Positions 1 to 6,303 of a DNA stretch of 6,303 nt are shown in pieces (positions within the stretch are counted from its first letter, which is position 1; each line of letters starts with the position of its first letter). This DNA comes from an uncultured Porphyromonadaceae bacterium (GTDB taxonomy: Bacteria > Bacteroidota > Bacteroidia > Bacteroidales > Muribaculaceae): the NCBI GenBank assembly GCA_947176615.1, contig CAMWRO010000175.1, positions 1 through 6,303 on the forward strand. The letters run 5' to 3'. The notes under the pieces are model-generated. The model saw only the letters and a program-made list of their open reading frames with translations. It was not told the DNA's origin and made no database searches. The position numbers and the translations under genes were made by a program.

Positions 1-52
1 CGAACCTAAAACAATCTTTTTTACCTTAGAAATTGTACCTATTGGAAACTCA

Positions 53-84
53 TAAGAAGGAGCTACGCGAGTAGTTCCTTTTTA
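53..84 (+). terminator. Intrinsic terminator of an upstream transcript
   Basis: Positions 53-66 pair with 71-84 in a 14-bp stem containing two G-U pairs (56/81 and 62/75). The loop at 67-70 is GCGA, a GNRA-type tetraloop that stabilises RNA hairpins. Five T residues (79-83) form the 3' edge of the stem, the usual layout of a Rho-independent terminator read on the + strand. The minus-strand reading lacks a clean T run, so I assign it to a + strand transcript entering from before position 1. The gene it ends is outside the window or contributes only its last few codons. Confidence 0.7.
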
Positions 85-90
85 TCGTTT

Positions 91-170
91 ATATCCCCGC
101 CATTCTTTCAACATGTTATCGTGAAGACCCGGACTGTCCCCTTGTTGGGACGCGGGGGTGATATTTTTTT
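91..170 (+). other. Foldable GC-rich element ending in a T7 run; possible second terminator or small RNA 3' end
   Basis: An outer helix pairs 91-94 with 161-164 and 95-100 with 152-157, leaving 158-160 bulged. Inside it, 136-140 pair with 147-151 around a six-base loop directly next to the outer helix, and 107-110 can pair weakly with 122-125. The result resembles a three-way junction. Seven T residues follow at 164-170. This could be a second terminator, the 3' end of a small RNA, or chance pairing in a GC-rich patch. An alternative pairing, 128-131 with 153-156, competes with the outer helix. I do not recognise a known RNA family, and I see no good promoter box just upstream. Confidence 0.3.
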
Positions 171-199
171 GGTGGATTGGCGGAAAAACACTAATTTTG
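168..199 (+). promoter_or_regulatory. Bacteroidetes-type promoter for the DUF1846 gene
   Basis: TTTG at 168-171 matches the -33 element and TAATTTTG at 192-199 matches the -7 consensus TAnnTTTG. They are separated by 20 bases, the spacing described for the primary sigma factor of Bacteroides. The predicted transcription start falls at roughly 203-207, only a few bases before the ATG at 209, so the mRNA would be almost leaderless. The -33 box shares its T residues with the T run of the element before it. Confidence 0.65.
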
Positions 200-208
200 T
201 AATCCGTT

Positions 209-1678
209 ATGAAATACGGATTTGACAACGACAAGTATCTCAGAATCCAATCTGAGCACATCAAGGAGCGCATTGCCAAGTTTGGCAACAAGCTCTATCT
301 CGAATTAGGTGGAAAACTCTTTGACGACTATCATGCAAGCCGTGTATTGCCCGGGTTTCAGCCCGACAGCAAGCTGCGCATGTTGAGCCAGTTGAGCGAC
401 CACGCCGAAATTGTTATCGTAATCAGCGCGCTTGACATCGAGAAAAACAAGGTGCGCAACGACCTTGGTATCACTTATGACATGGATGTGCTGCGACTGC
501 GCGACGAGTTCCAGAAACGAGGATTCCTCGTCGGGTCGGTGGTCGTGACACATTATAACGGACAGAGCAGTGCCGACGCTTTCCGCGAAAAGCTCGCCCG
601 GCTCGGAATCACGACCTATGTTCACTACACAATCGAGGGGTATCCCACCAACGTCGGTCTTATCGACTCTGACGAGGGTTTCGGACGCAACGACTATGTC
701 GAGACCTCGCGCCCGCTGGTCATCGTGACCGCCCCCGGTCCCGGCAGCGGCAAGATGGCGGTGTGTCTCAGCCAGCTTTACAACGAGCACAAGCGCGGTA
801 TCGAGGCCGGGTATGCCAAGTTTGAGACCTTCCCGGTGTGGAGCCTTCCGCTGAAACATCCGGTCAATATCGCTTACGAGGCTGCGACCGCCGATCTCAA
901 CGACATCAACATGATCGACCCGTTCCATCTCGATGCTTATGGCAAGACGGCCATCAACTACAACCGCGACATCGAGATTTTCCCGGTGCTGAACGCCCTC
1001 TTTGAAGGAATCTATGGCGAGAACCCCTATAAGTCGCCGACCGACATGGGTGTCAACATGGTCGGGTTCTGTATCGATGACGACGAGGTGTGCAGCCGCG
1101 CGTCCAAGGACGAGATTATCCGCCGCTACTACACTGCGCTCAACCGCATGGCGATGGGCGAGGGGAACGAAAGCGAGGTCAACAAAATCGCGCTGTTGTT
1201 CAAGCAGGCCAAAATCGATACCTCCTACCGCCGCCCGACAGTCGCCGCCCGCGAGCGCGCCGAGCGCAGCGGTGTGCCCTGCTCGGCAATCGAGCTCGCC
1301 GACGGCACCATCATCACTGCCGAGACCGGCTCGCTGCTCGGTCCGAGTGCCGCGCTGATTCTCAATGCCGTCAAGCATCTGGCAGGAATCGACCACAGCG
1401 TGAAACTCATCCCGCAGCACATGATCGAGCCTATCCAGTTCACCAAAATCAACTATCTCCGCAGCCGCAACCCGCGCCTGCACACCGATGAGGTCCTTGT
1501 CGCCCTCTCGGTTCTCAGCACTCATGACGAAAACTGCCGCCGCGCCCTCGAAAAGCTCCCCGAGCTGAACGGCTGTCAGGTCCACTCGACCGTCATGCTC
1601 GGCGAGGTTGACCACAAGATTTTCAAGAAACTCGGCGTAGGGCTCACATGTGACCCGGTCAAGAAGACCAAGCGGTGA
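209..1678 (+). CDS. UPF0371 / DUF1846 domain-containing protein
   Basis: This 489-residue protein matches, end to end by recognition, the UPF0371 (DUF1846) family. Members are about 500 residues long and soluble, and their biochemical role is not established. The N-terminus MKYGFDNDKYLRIQSEHI is the typical family opening, which supports this ATG. A glycine-rich loop APGPGSGKM lies at residues 175-183. It resembles a nucleotide-binding P-loop but has Met where Walker A has Ser or Thr, so nucleotide binding is only a suggestion. The following stretch, with FPVWSLPLKHPVNIAYEAAT and then DPFHLDAYG, is also characteristic. There is no signal peptide or membrane segment, so the protein should be cytoplasmic. 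It has its own promoter, and pyrG follows after 80 bases with a separate promoter, so a functional link to CTP synthesis is not shown. No frameshift or truncation is visible. Confidence 0.93.
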   Translation: MKYGFDNDKYLRIQSEHIKERIAKFGNKLYLELGGKLFDDYHASRVLPGFQPDSKLRMLSQLSDHAEIVIVISALDIEKNKVRNDLGITYDMDVLRLRDEFQKRGFLVGSVVVTHYNGQSSADAFREKLARLGITTYVHYTIEGYPTNVGLIDSDEGFGRNDYVETSRPLVIVTAPGPGSGKMAVCLSQLYNEHKRGIEAGYAKFETFPVWSLPLKHPVNIAYEAATADLNDINMIDPFHLDAYGKTAINYNRDIEIFPVLNALFEGIYGENPYKSPTDMGVNMVGFCIDDDEVCSRASKDEIIRRYYTALNRMAMGEGNESEVNKIALLFKQAKIDTSYRRPTVAARERAERSGVPCSAIELADGTIITAETGSLLGPSAALILNAVKHLAGIDHSVKLIPQHMIEPIQFTKINYLRSRNPRLHTDEVLVALSVLSTHDENCRRALEKLPELNGCQVHSTVMLGEVDHKIFKKLGVGLTCDPVKKTKR

Positions 1679-1696
1679 GATAAAAGCTGTTTCAAA

Positions 1697-1728
1697 CTGC
1701 TGAAAACTCAGAAAAATTTGTAAATTTG
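1697..1728 (+). promoter_or_regulatory. Probable pyrG promoter
   Basis: TAAATTTG at 1721-1728 is an exact match to the Bacteroidetes -7 box TAnnTTTG. The -33 element is weaker: CTG at 1697-1699 is the nearest match to TTG and lies 21 bases away. A start near 1733-1736 would give a leader of about 23-26 bases, AT-rich and without a Shine-Dalgarno sequence. The leader has no initial G run of the kind used for CTP-sensing reiterative transcription at pyrG in Gram-positive bacteria, and no terminator hairpin. Confidence 0.55.
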
Positions 1729-1758
1729 CAACTTAATTTTTAACTTATCACATTAACT

Positions 1759-3378
1759 GTGGAACCAAAGTACATCTTTGTTACCGGGGGTGTAGTCTCA
1801 TCCTTGGGCAAAGGAATCATTTCGTCATCGCTGGCCTGCCTGTTGAAGGCCCGCGGTTTCAGGGTCACAATTCAGAAGTTTGACCCTTATATCAACATTG
1901 ACCCCGGCACGCTCAACCCCTATGAGCACGGGGAATGTTACGTCACGGTCGACGGCCATGAGGCCGACCTCGACTTGGGACACTATGAGCGTTTCACAAA
2001 TGTGCGCACGACCCGTGCCAACAATGTCACCACAGGCCGCATCTACCAGAGTGTCATCGACAAGGAACGCCGTGGCGACTATCTCGGGAAAACCGTGCAG
2101 ATTATCCCCCACATTACCGACGAAATCAAGCGCAATGTCAAGGCGCTCGGAAATACGGGCGACTATGATTTCATCATCACCGAAATCGGCGGCACGGTGG
2201 GCGACATCGAGTCGACACCGTTTCTCGAAGCTGTCAGGCAGCTGCGATGGGAGATGGGAAACAGCTGCATCTGCGTCCATCTGACCTATGTGCCCTATAT
2301 CCGCGCCGCCAAGGAGCTGAAGACGAAACCGACGCAGCACTCTGTAAAACTGTTGCAGCAGGTCGGTATCCAGCCCGATATTCTCGTGTTGCGCACCGAG
2401 CATGAAATCCCCGTCGCCATGCGCCGCAAGATAGCGCAGTTCTGCAACGTGTCGCCCGACGCGGTCATCCAGTCGATTGACGTTCCGTCAATCTATGAGG
2501 TTCCGGTGGAGATGCACCGTCAGCACCTCGACGAGATTGTCATGCAGAAGGCCGGACTTTCAGTCGAGGGGCAGCCTCACATGAAACCGTGGCTCGACTT
2601 CCTTGACAAGATGCACAGTGCCGAGCAGACGGTCACAATCGGTATCGTCGGGAAATATGTCGAGCTGCAGGATGCCTACAAGTCAATCGACGAGTCACTG
2701 TTTCAGGCAGCCACCTATAACGACCGCCGCCTCGACCTGCGCTACATCCACAGCGAAAAACTCACCCCCGGGAATGCCGACTCTCAGCTCGGCGACCTCG
2801 ACGGTGTGATTGTGGCTCCCGGATTCGGGCAGCGCGGAATCGAGGGTAAATTTGTCGCGCTGAAATGGTGCCGCGAGCATGATGTCCCTACATTCGGCAT
2901 CTGTCTCGGTATGCAGTGCATGGTTATCGAGTTTGCCCGCAACGTACTCGGACTGCCCGAGGCCAATTCGACCGAGATGAATCCCACCACTCCCGACAAC
3001 GTGATTGACCTCATGGAGGAGCAGAAAAGTATCTCCAACATGGGAGGAACAATGCGTCTCGGGGCCTACGACTGCCGCCTGACACCCGGCTCCCGTGCCG
3101 CACAAGCCTACGGCTCGACCGATGTCAGCGAGCGTCACCGCCACCGTTTTGAGTTCAACAACGACTATCGTGAACGATTTGAGCGCGCCGGGATGAAGTG
3201 CGTTGGCGAGAATCCTGCCGCCCGTCTTGTCGAGGTTGTGGAACTCCCTGAAAAGCGGTGGTTTATCGGCACGCAATATCACCCCGAGTACTCAAGCACC
3301 GTCCTGTCGCCCCATCCTCTGTTTCTCGACTTTGTAAAGGCGGCGGTAAGCTATCGTGAAATAAAAGATAACAAATAA
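1759..3378 (+). CDS. pyrG: CTP synthase (glutamine hydrolysing)
   Basis: The enzyme converts UTP to CTP using ATP and ammonia from glutamine, the last step of de novo pyrimidine nucleotide synthesis. At 539 residues it has the normal family length. The N-terminal synthetase domain (about 1-270) begins with the P-loop TGGVVSSLGKG (residues 9-19, Lys18). It carries Asp72 in DLDLGHYERF and Glu142 in EIGGTVGDIES, which correspond to the Mg/ATP ligands of the E. coli enzyme. The C-terminal class I glutamine amidotransferase domain (about 290-535) has the nucleophile Cys382 in GICLGMQ, the lid motif GGTMRLG, and the His508/Glu510 pair in QYHPEYS. All catalytic residues are present. The start is GTG: translation from 1759 gives the expected N-terminus EPKYIFVTGGV, and no ATG fits in its place. 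yidC follows after 41 bases without a terminator. Confidence 0.98.
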   Translation: MEPKYIFVTGGVVSSLGKGIISSSLACLLKARGFRVTIQKFDPYINIDPGTLNPYEHGECYVTVDGHEADLDLGHYERFTNVRTTRANNVTTGRIYQSVIDKERRGDYLGKTVQIIPHITDEIKRNVKALGNTGDYDFIITEIGGTVGDIESTPFLEAVRQLRWEMGNSCICVHLTYVPYIRAAKELKTKPTQHSVKLLQQVGIQPDILVLRTEHEIPVAMRRKIAQFCNVSPDAVIQSIDVPSIYEVPVEMHRQHLDEIVMQKAGLSVEGQPHMKPWLDFLDKMHSAEQTVTIGIVGKYVELQDAYKSIDESLFQAATYNDRRLDLRYIHSEKLTPGNADSQLGDLDGVIVAPGFGQRGIEGKFVALKWCREHDVPTFGICLGMQCMVIEFARNVLGLPEANSTEMNPTTPDNVIDLMEEQKSISNMGGTMRLGAYDCRLTPGSRAAQAYGSTDVSERHRHRFEFNNDYRERFERAGMKCVGENPAARLVEVVELPEKRWFIGTQYHPEYSSTVLSPHPLFLDFVKAAVSYREIKDNK

Positions 3379-3399
3379 CAAATAAAGAATAACAAATAA
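3369..3399 (+). repeat. AT-rich short repeat TAACAAATAA x3
   Basis: The decamer TAACAAATAA occurs at 3369-3378, 3376-3385 and 3390-3399. The first copy contains the last codons and the stop of pyrG, and the first two copies overlap by three bases. The tract lies in the short pyrG-yidC gap. No -7 promoter box or hairpin is visible in it, so it may be only a low-complexity linker left by slippage. Its A-rich character upstream of yidC could favour translation initiation, since Bacteroidetes generally lack Shine-Dalgarno sequences. Confidence 0.5.
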
Positions 3400-3419
3400 A
3401 ACTCTTTTAAGAACTTATA

Positions 3420-5513
3420 ATGGATAAAAACTCACTGATTGGACTGTTGCTCATGGGAGCGGTAATCATGGGGTTCATGTACCTCAACCGTCCCTCTCAG
3501 GAAGAAATTGAGCGTCAGCGTCAGCAGGCCGAGCAACTTGCCGAGGAGCAGAACCGCCTCTCCCAGTCGCCCGACGTGCTTACCCTCGACTCGATCAATC
3601 CCTCCGAGGTCGCCACGATTGCCGCCACGATTCGCGAGCTTGGCCGTCGTGACTCAGCCGGAGTCACCACCCTCGATGTTGACAAACTGCATCTTGCCCT
3701 CACCCCCGACGGACAGGTCGACGGTTCGGTACTCGTCGGCGAAACATCTGTCCCCGTTGCGGCAATGATTGCCAACCGCTGGGACGATTTCAAACCCTCG
3801 GTTGCCTCCGCTGCCATCCGCGAGTTGCGCGACGGCTTGAGAAATGCCGCCAAGTATCGCGGTTTTGCCCGCTATCTTTCAGGCGACTCGTCGACCGTGA
3901 CACTTGCCAACAAGTATCTCACTCTCGAAATCGCCAACAAGGGCGGTGTCATCTCCCGCGCCACGCTCAACGATTACGAGCGTTACGACTCGGCCAAGGT
4001 TACACTCATGTCGCCCGAGACCGGCAGCTACGGATTCACGCTGACAACAGCCACTCAGCGGTTTGACACCCGCGAGTTCTATTTCACCCCCGCCGAAGTC
4101 ACTGACACTACCGTTGTCATGCAGCTCGACCTCGGCGACGGTGCCGTGTGGGCGTTGCGCTATACACTCGCCCCCGACTCCTATCTGGTAAAGATGGATG
4201 TGCTCCAGCAGGGCATGACCGCCGTTATCCCGGCCAATGTCGCCTCGATGGATTTCGCTTGGGACCTGAAGATGAACCGCAACGAGGCGGGACGCATGTT
4301 TGAAGAACGCAACAGCGCGCTTTACTACATGTTCCCCGACGGCGACGTTGACAACCTCAGCGAGGGTAGCGATGCCCGCGAGGAACTCAACGAGCGTGTC
4401 AAGTGGGTCGGTTACAAAAACCAGTTCTTCTCGGCGGTGCTGATGTCGCAGGCCAATTTCTCGTCGGCCGACCTCCAGTCACAGGTGCTGAAAGATGACC
4501 CCGTCTACATGAAACGCATGAGTTCGGAAATGACGATGGAATACTCTGCGGCTCAGGCCAACCCCGCGTCGTTCACCTTCTTCCTCGGCCCCAACCTCTA
4601 TCCCCTGATGAAAGACTTGGAGACTCAGATCTATCCCGAGGACAACATGCACCTGACCAAGGTCATCCCTCTCGGCTGGCCCATCTTCCGCTGGATTAAC
4701 ACGCTGATTGTCATTCCGGTGTTCACCCTGCTCGGCAAGTTCATTTCGAGCTACGGCCTGATTATCTTCCTGCTGACAGTCTTCATCAAGATAATCCTGT
4801 TCCCCTTCACCTACAAGAGCTACATGTCACAGGCGCGCATGCGCTTGCTCGCCCCTGAAATCAAGGCAATCAACGACAAGTATCCCGGCAACGAGAACGC
4901 CATGAAGCGCCAGCAGGAGACAATGGCTCTCTACAGCCGTGCCGGAGCCAACCCGATGTCGGGCTGTCTGCCCCTGCTGCTGCAGATGCCCATCCTCGTG
5001 GCCATGTTCTCCTTCTTCCCATCGGCAATCGAGCTGCGCGGCGAGTCGTTCCTGTGGGCCAAAGACCTCTCGGCTCCCGATGCCATCATTTCGTGGGACT
5101 TCAATATCCCGTTCATTTCAAGCACTTTCGGCAACCACATCAGCCTTTTCTGCTTGCTCATGACCGTGACCAATATCATCTATACCCGCATCAACATGCA
5201 GAACCAGCCTTCATCCTCGGCAATGCCCGGCATGAAGTGGATGATGTACCTGATGCCGCTGATGTTCCTCGTGTTCTTCAACAACTATGCCGCAGGTCTT
5301 AGCTACTACTACTTCCTGTCACTGCTCATCACCATCGTGCAGACCTACATCTTCCGTCAGGTTGTCAACGAGGACAAGATGCGCGCCAAGATGGCCGAGA
5401 ATGCCCGCAAACCCAAGAAAAAAAGCGGTTTCATGGCCCGTCTCGAAGAAATGCAGCGTCAGCAGCAGGCTATGCTGCGCGAACAGCAGAAACAGCGCGG
5501 AAAGAAAAAATAA
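3420..5513 (+). CDS. yidC: Membrane protein insertase YidC
   Basis: YidC inserts and folds inner-membrane proteins, alone or with the Sec translocon. Residues 5-24 form the first membrane segment. A Glu/Gln-rich stretch (about 27-46) follows, probably helical, and then a large periplasmic domain (to about 410). The conserved insertase core starts near Trp425 and contains several hydrophobic segments. Lys457 (VFIKIILFPFTYKSY) takes the place of the groove arginine Arg366 of E. coli YidC and keeps the positive charge. The cytoplasmic loop with MSQARMRLLAPEIKAINDKY and the signature NPMSGCLPLLLQMP (residues 511-524) are typical. The last 50 residues form a Lys/Arg/Gln-rich cytoplasmic tail. At 697 residues it is longer than E. 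coli YidC (548), the extra length lying largely in the periplasmic part and the tail. It is probably transcribed from the pyrG promoter. No Shine-Dalgarno precedes the ATG. Confidence 0.97.
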   Translation: MDKNSLIGLLLMGAVIMGFMYLNRPSQEEIERQRQQAEQLAEEQNRLSQSPDVLTLDSINPSEVATIAATIRELGRRDSAGVTTLDVDKLHLALTPDGQVDGSVLVGETSVPVAAMIANRWDDFKPSVASAAIRELRDGLRNAAKYRGFARYLSGDSSTVTLANKYLTLEIANKGGVISRATLNDYERYDSAKVTLMSPETGSYGFTLTTATQRFDTREFYFTPAEVTDTTVVMQLDLGDGAVWALRYTLAPDSYLVKMDVLQQGMTAVIPANVASMDFAWDLKMNRNEAGRMFEERNSALYYMFPDGDVDNLSEGSDAREELNERVKWVGYKNQFFSAVLMSQANFSSADLQSQVLKDDPVYMKRMSSEMTMEYSAAQANPASFTFFLGPNLYPLMKDLETQIYPEDNMHLTKVIPLGWPIFRWINTLIVIPVFTLLGKFISSYGLIIFLLTVFIKIILFPFTYKSYMSQARMRLLAPEIKAINDKYPGNENAMKRQQETMALYSRAGANPMSGCLPLLLQMPILVAMFSFFPSAIELRGESFLWAKDLSAPDAIISWDFNIPFISSTFGNHISLFCLLMTVTNIIYTRINMQNQPSSSAMPGMKWMMYLMPLMFLVFFNNYAAGLSYYYFLSLLITIVQTYIFRQVVNEDKMRAKMAENARKPKKKSGFMARLEEMQRQQQAMLREQQKQRGKKK

Positions 5514-5526
5514 CCCTGTGGGGTTA
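5511..5526 (+). other. Small hairpin overlapping the yidC stop codon
   Basis: TAACCC (5511-5516) and GGGTTA (5521-5526) form a perfect 6-bp stem around the loop TGTG. The first three bases are the yidC stop codon. No T run follows, so it is not a classical intrinsic terminator. It competes with any outward extension of the larger hairpin at 5532-5592. Confidence 0.4.
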
Positions 5527-5527
5527 A

Positions 5528-5622
5528 GGGTTTAAGGTTTGGGTTTAAGGTTTAGACAAGACAATCATCTAAACCTTAAACCCAAACCTTAACCTTAAAT
5601 CCTAAACCCAAACCTTAAACCT
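5528..5622. repeat. Inverted array of a 13-bp tandem repeat
   Basis: The 13-mer GGGTTTAAGGTTT occurs twice in exact tandem at 5528-5540 and 5541-5553. After a spacer (5554-5570) its complement AAACCTTAAACCC follows in four tandem units: 5571-5583 (exact), 5584-5596 (10 of 13), 5597-5609 (11 of 13) and 5610-5622 (12 of 13). Together they fill nearly the whole yidC-trmD gap. The unit alternates TTTAAGG and TTTGGG and looks telomere-like, but it is a bacterial intergenic repeat here. No transposase or target duplication is visible. Confidence 0.85.
5532..5592 (+). terminator. Long perfect hairpin after yidC, possible terminator or mRNA 3' barrier
   Basis: Positions 5532-5556 pair perfectly with 5568-5592 (25 bp) around an 11-base loop at 5557-5567. 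In RNA this would be a very stable stem at the 3' end of the yidC message. There is no T run after it, so termination of the standard intrinsic type is doubtful. It could instead protect the upstream mRNA from 3' exonucleases or slow read-through into trmD. A second pairing of the left arm, 5529-5547 with 5603-5621 (19 bp perfect), is mutually exclusive with it. Confidence 0.45.
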
Positions 5623-5629
5623 TACAAAA

Positions 5630-6303
5630 ATGCGAATTGACATATTGACCGTATTGCCCGAAATGCTTGAGTCGCCGCTCAACTGCTCGATACTGAAACG
5701 CGCGCAGGACAAGGGACTGGCCGAAATCGTCGTGCATAACCTGCGCGACTATACCACCAACCGCTACCGCAAGGTCGACGATTACCCCTTTGGCGGCGAG
5801 GCGGGGATGGTGATGCAGATCGAGCCGATTGACCGGGCCATCTCCGCGCTCAAGGAGCAGCGCGACTATGATGACGTGATATTCACCTCGCCCGACGGCG
5901 AGACATTCAACCAGCCTATGGCCAACTCTCTGTCGCTGAGTCAGAACCTCATTATCCTCTGCGGCCATTACAAAGGCATCGACTACCGCATACGCGAGCA
6001 TCTTATAACCCGCGAGATTTCGGTGGGTGACTATGTGCTGACCGGCGGCGAGATTCCCGCCGTGATTATCACTGACGCGATTGTGCGACTCATCCCCGGA
6101 GCCATCGGCGACGAGCAGAGCGCCCTGAGCGACTCCTTTCAGGACAACCTTCTCGCTCCCCCCGTCTACACCCGCCCCGCCGAATACAAGGGATGGCGTG
6201 TCCCCGACATCCTCCTGTCAGGCCATCAGGCCCGCATCGACGACTGGCGCCACGAGCAGTCCCTTGAACGCACCCGCCGCCTCCGCCCCGACCTCCTCGA
6301 AGG
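5630..6303 (+). CDS. trmD: tRNA (guanine-N1)-methyltransferase TrmD, 3' end cut by the window
   Basis: TrmD methylates N1 of G37 next to the anticodon using S-adenosylmethionine, which prevents +1 frameshifting. The reading frame is open from the ATG at 5630 to the window edge, 224 complete codons. The N-terminus MRIDILTVLPEML and the substrate-loop region PFGGEAGMVMQ (about 53-63) are typical. The SAM-binding trefoil knot shows CGHYKGID (111-118) and SVGDYVLTGGE (131-141). Arg153 in VRLIPG and Asp168 in LSDSF align with the catalytic Arg154 and Asp169 of E. coli TrmD. The C-terminal helical domain contains LLSGHQARIDDWRHEQSLER and ends in RRLRPDLLE. Bacteroidetes TrmD proteins are shorter than the 255-residue E. 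coli enzyme, so only a few residues are probably missing. No promoter box of the TAnnTTTG form lies in the repeat-filled gap before it, so it may depend on read-through from yidC. Confidence 0.96.
   Translation, partial: MRIDILTVLPEMLESPLNCSILKRAQDKGLAEIVVHNLRDYTTNRYRKVDDYPFGGEAGMVMQIEPIDRAISALKEQRDYDDVIFTSPDGETFNQPMANSLSLSQNLIILCGHYKGIDYRIREHLITREISVGDYVLTGGEIPAVIITDAIVRLIPGAIGDEQSALSDSFQDNLLAPPVYTRPAEYKGWRVPDILLSGHQARIDDWRHEQSLERTRRLRPDLLE

Noticed and set aside
2..55. Possible C-terminal end of an upstream + strand gene (17 codons ending in TAA at 53-55)
   Set aside because: It would sit well just before the terminator, but 17 AT-rich codons are too few to tell from chance. The frame antisense to it is also open and looks equally protein-like, yet has no start codon before a stop.
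175..183. Walker A ATP-binding site in the DUF1846 protein (residue numbers of that protein, given as start and end)
   Set aside because: The loop APGPGSGKM lacks the Ser/Thr after Lys and the correctly placed first Gly, so ATP binding is not claimed.
82..291. 69-codon minus-strand frame across the DUF1846 start
   Set aside because: It crosses the promoter, the start codon and the foldable element, and has no recognisable protein features.
305..1615. 436-codon open frame on the minus strand, antisense to the DUF1846 gene
   Set aside because: It lies fully inside a well recognised + strand gene, resembles no family I know, and long antisense frames are expected with GC-rich codon use. The same applies to the minus frames in pyrG (1825-2403, 2695-3282) and trmD (5615-6001).
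5418..5424. A7 run in the yidC tail as a programmed frameshift site
   Set aside because: It encodes part of a lysine cluster. The shifted frame ends at 5535 and gives no meaningful product, and no stimulatory structure lies nearby.
5533..5541. Promoter -7 box for trmD (TAAGGTTTG)
   Set aside because: It has three rather than two bases between TA and TTTG and is a by-product of the repeat unit; the complementary arm gives the same pattern on the other strand.
5514..5629. CRISPR array or true telomeric repeat
   Set aside because: The units are 13 bp in direct contact, with no unique spacers and no cas genes. The repeat is inverted and internal to the chromosome, so neither interpretation fits.

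Overview
This is a chromosomal housekeeping segment from a member of the Bacteroidota, most likely order Bacteroidales. The evidence is the four protein sequences, which have a Bacteroidetes-type YidC and TrmD; the absence of Shine-Dalgarno sequences before the starts; and two matches to the Bacteroidetes -7 promoter box (TAnnTTTG). The genes are GC-rich and the intergenic gaps are much more AT-rich. A GC-rich gut lineage such as Muribaculaceae would fit, but that is a guess.

Layout, all genes on the + strand. Positions 1-208 are non-coding: an intrinsic terminator (53-84) that closes whatever lies upstream, a foldable GC-rich element ending in a T7 run (91-170), and a promoter (168-199) ending only 9 bases before the first start codon. 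Next come a UPF0371/DUF1846 family protein of unknown function (209-1678), CTP synthase pyrG (1759-3378, GTG start, own promoter at 1721-1728), the membrane insertase yidC (3420-5513), and tRNA (guanine-N1)-methyltransferase trmD (from 5630, cut by the window edge very near its natural end). pyrG and yidC are 41 bases apart with no visible terminator or promoter between them, so they are probably co-transcribed.

The yidC-trmD gap (5514-5629) is the least ordinary part. It holds a 13-bp tandem repeat, two units in one orientation followed by four in the other. It forms a perfect 25-bp stem with an 11-base loop, and the duplicated right arm offers a second, mutually exclusive pairing that would end 8 bases before the trmD start.

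The genes do not form one pathway. They supply CTP for RNA and phospholipid synthesis, membrane protein insertion, and m1G37 modification of tRNA, all growth-related. I found no defence system, mobile element, CRISPR array, tRNA or rRNA, and no convincing undescribed multi-gene system. The points worth following are the intergenic repeat, the folded element at 91-170 and the apparently near-leaderless first gene.
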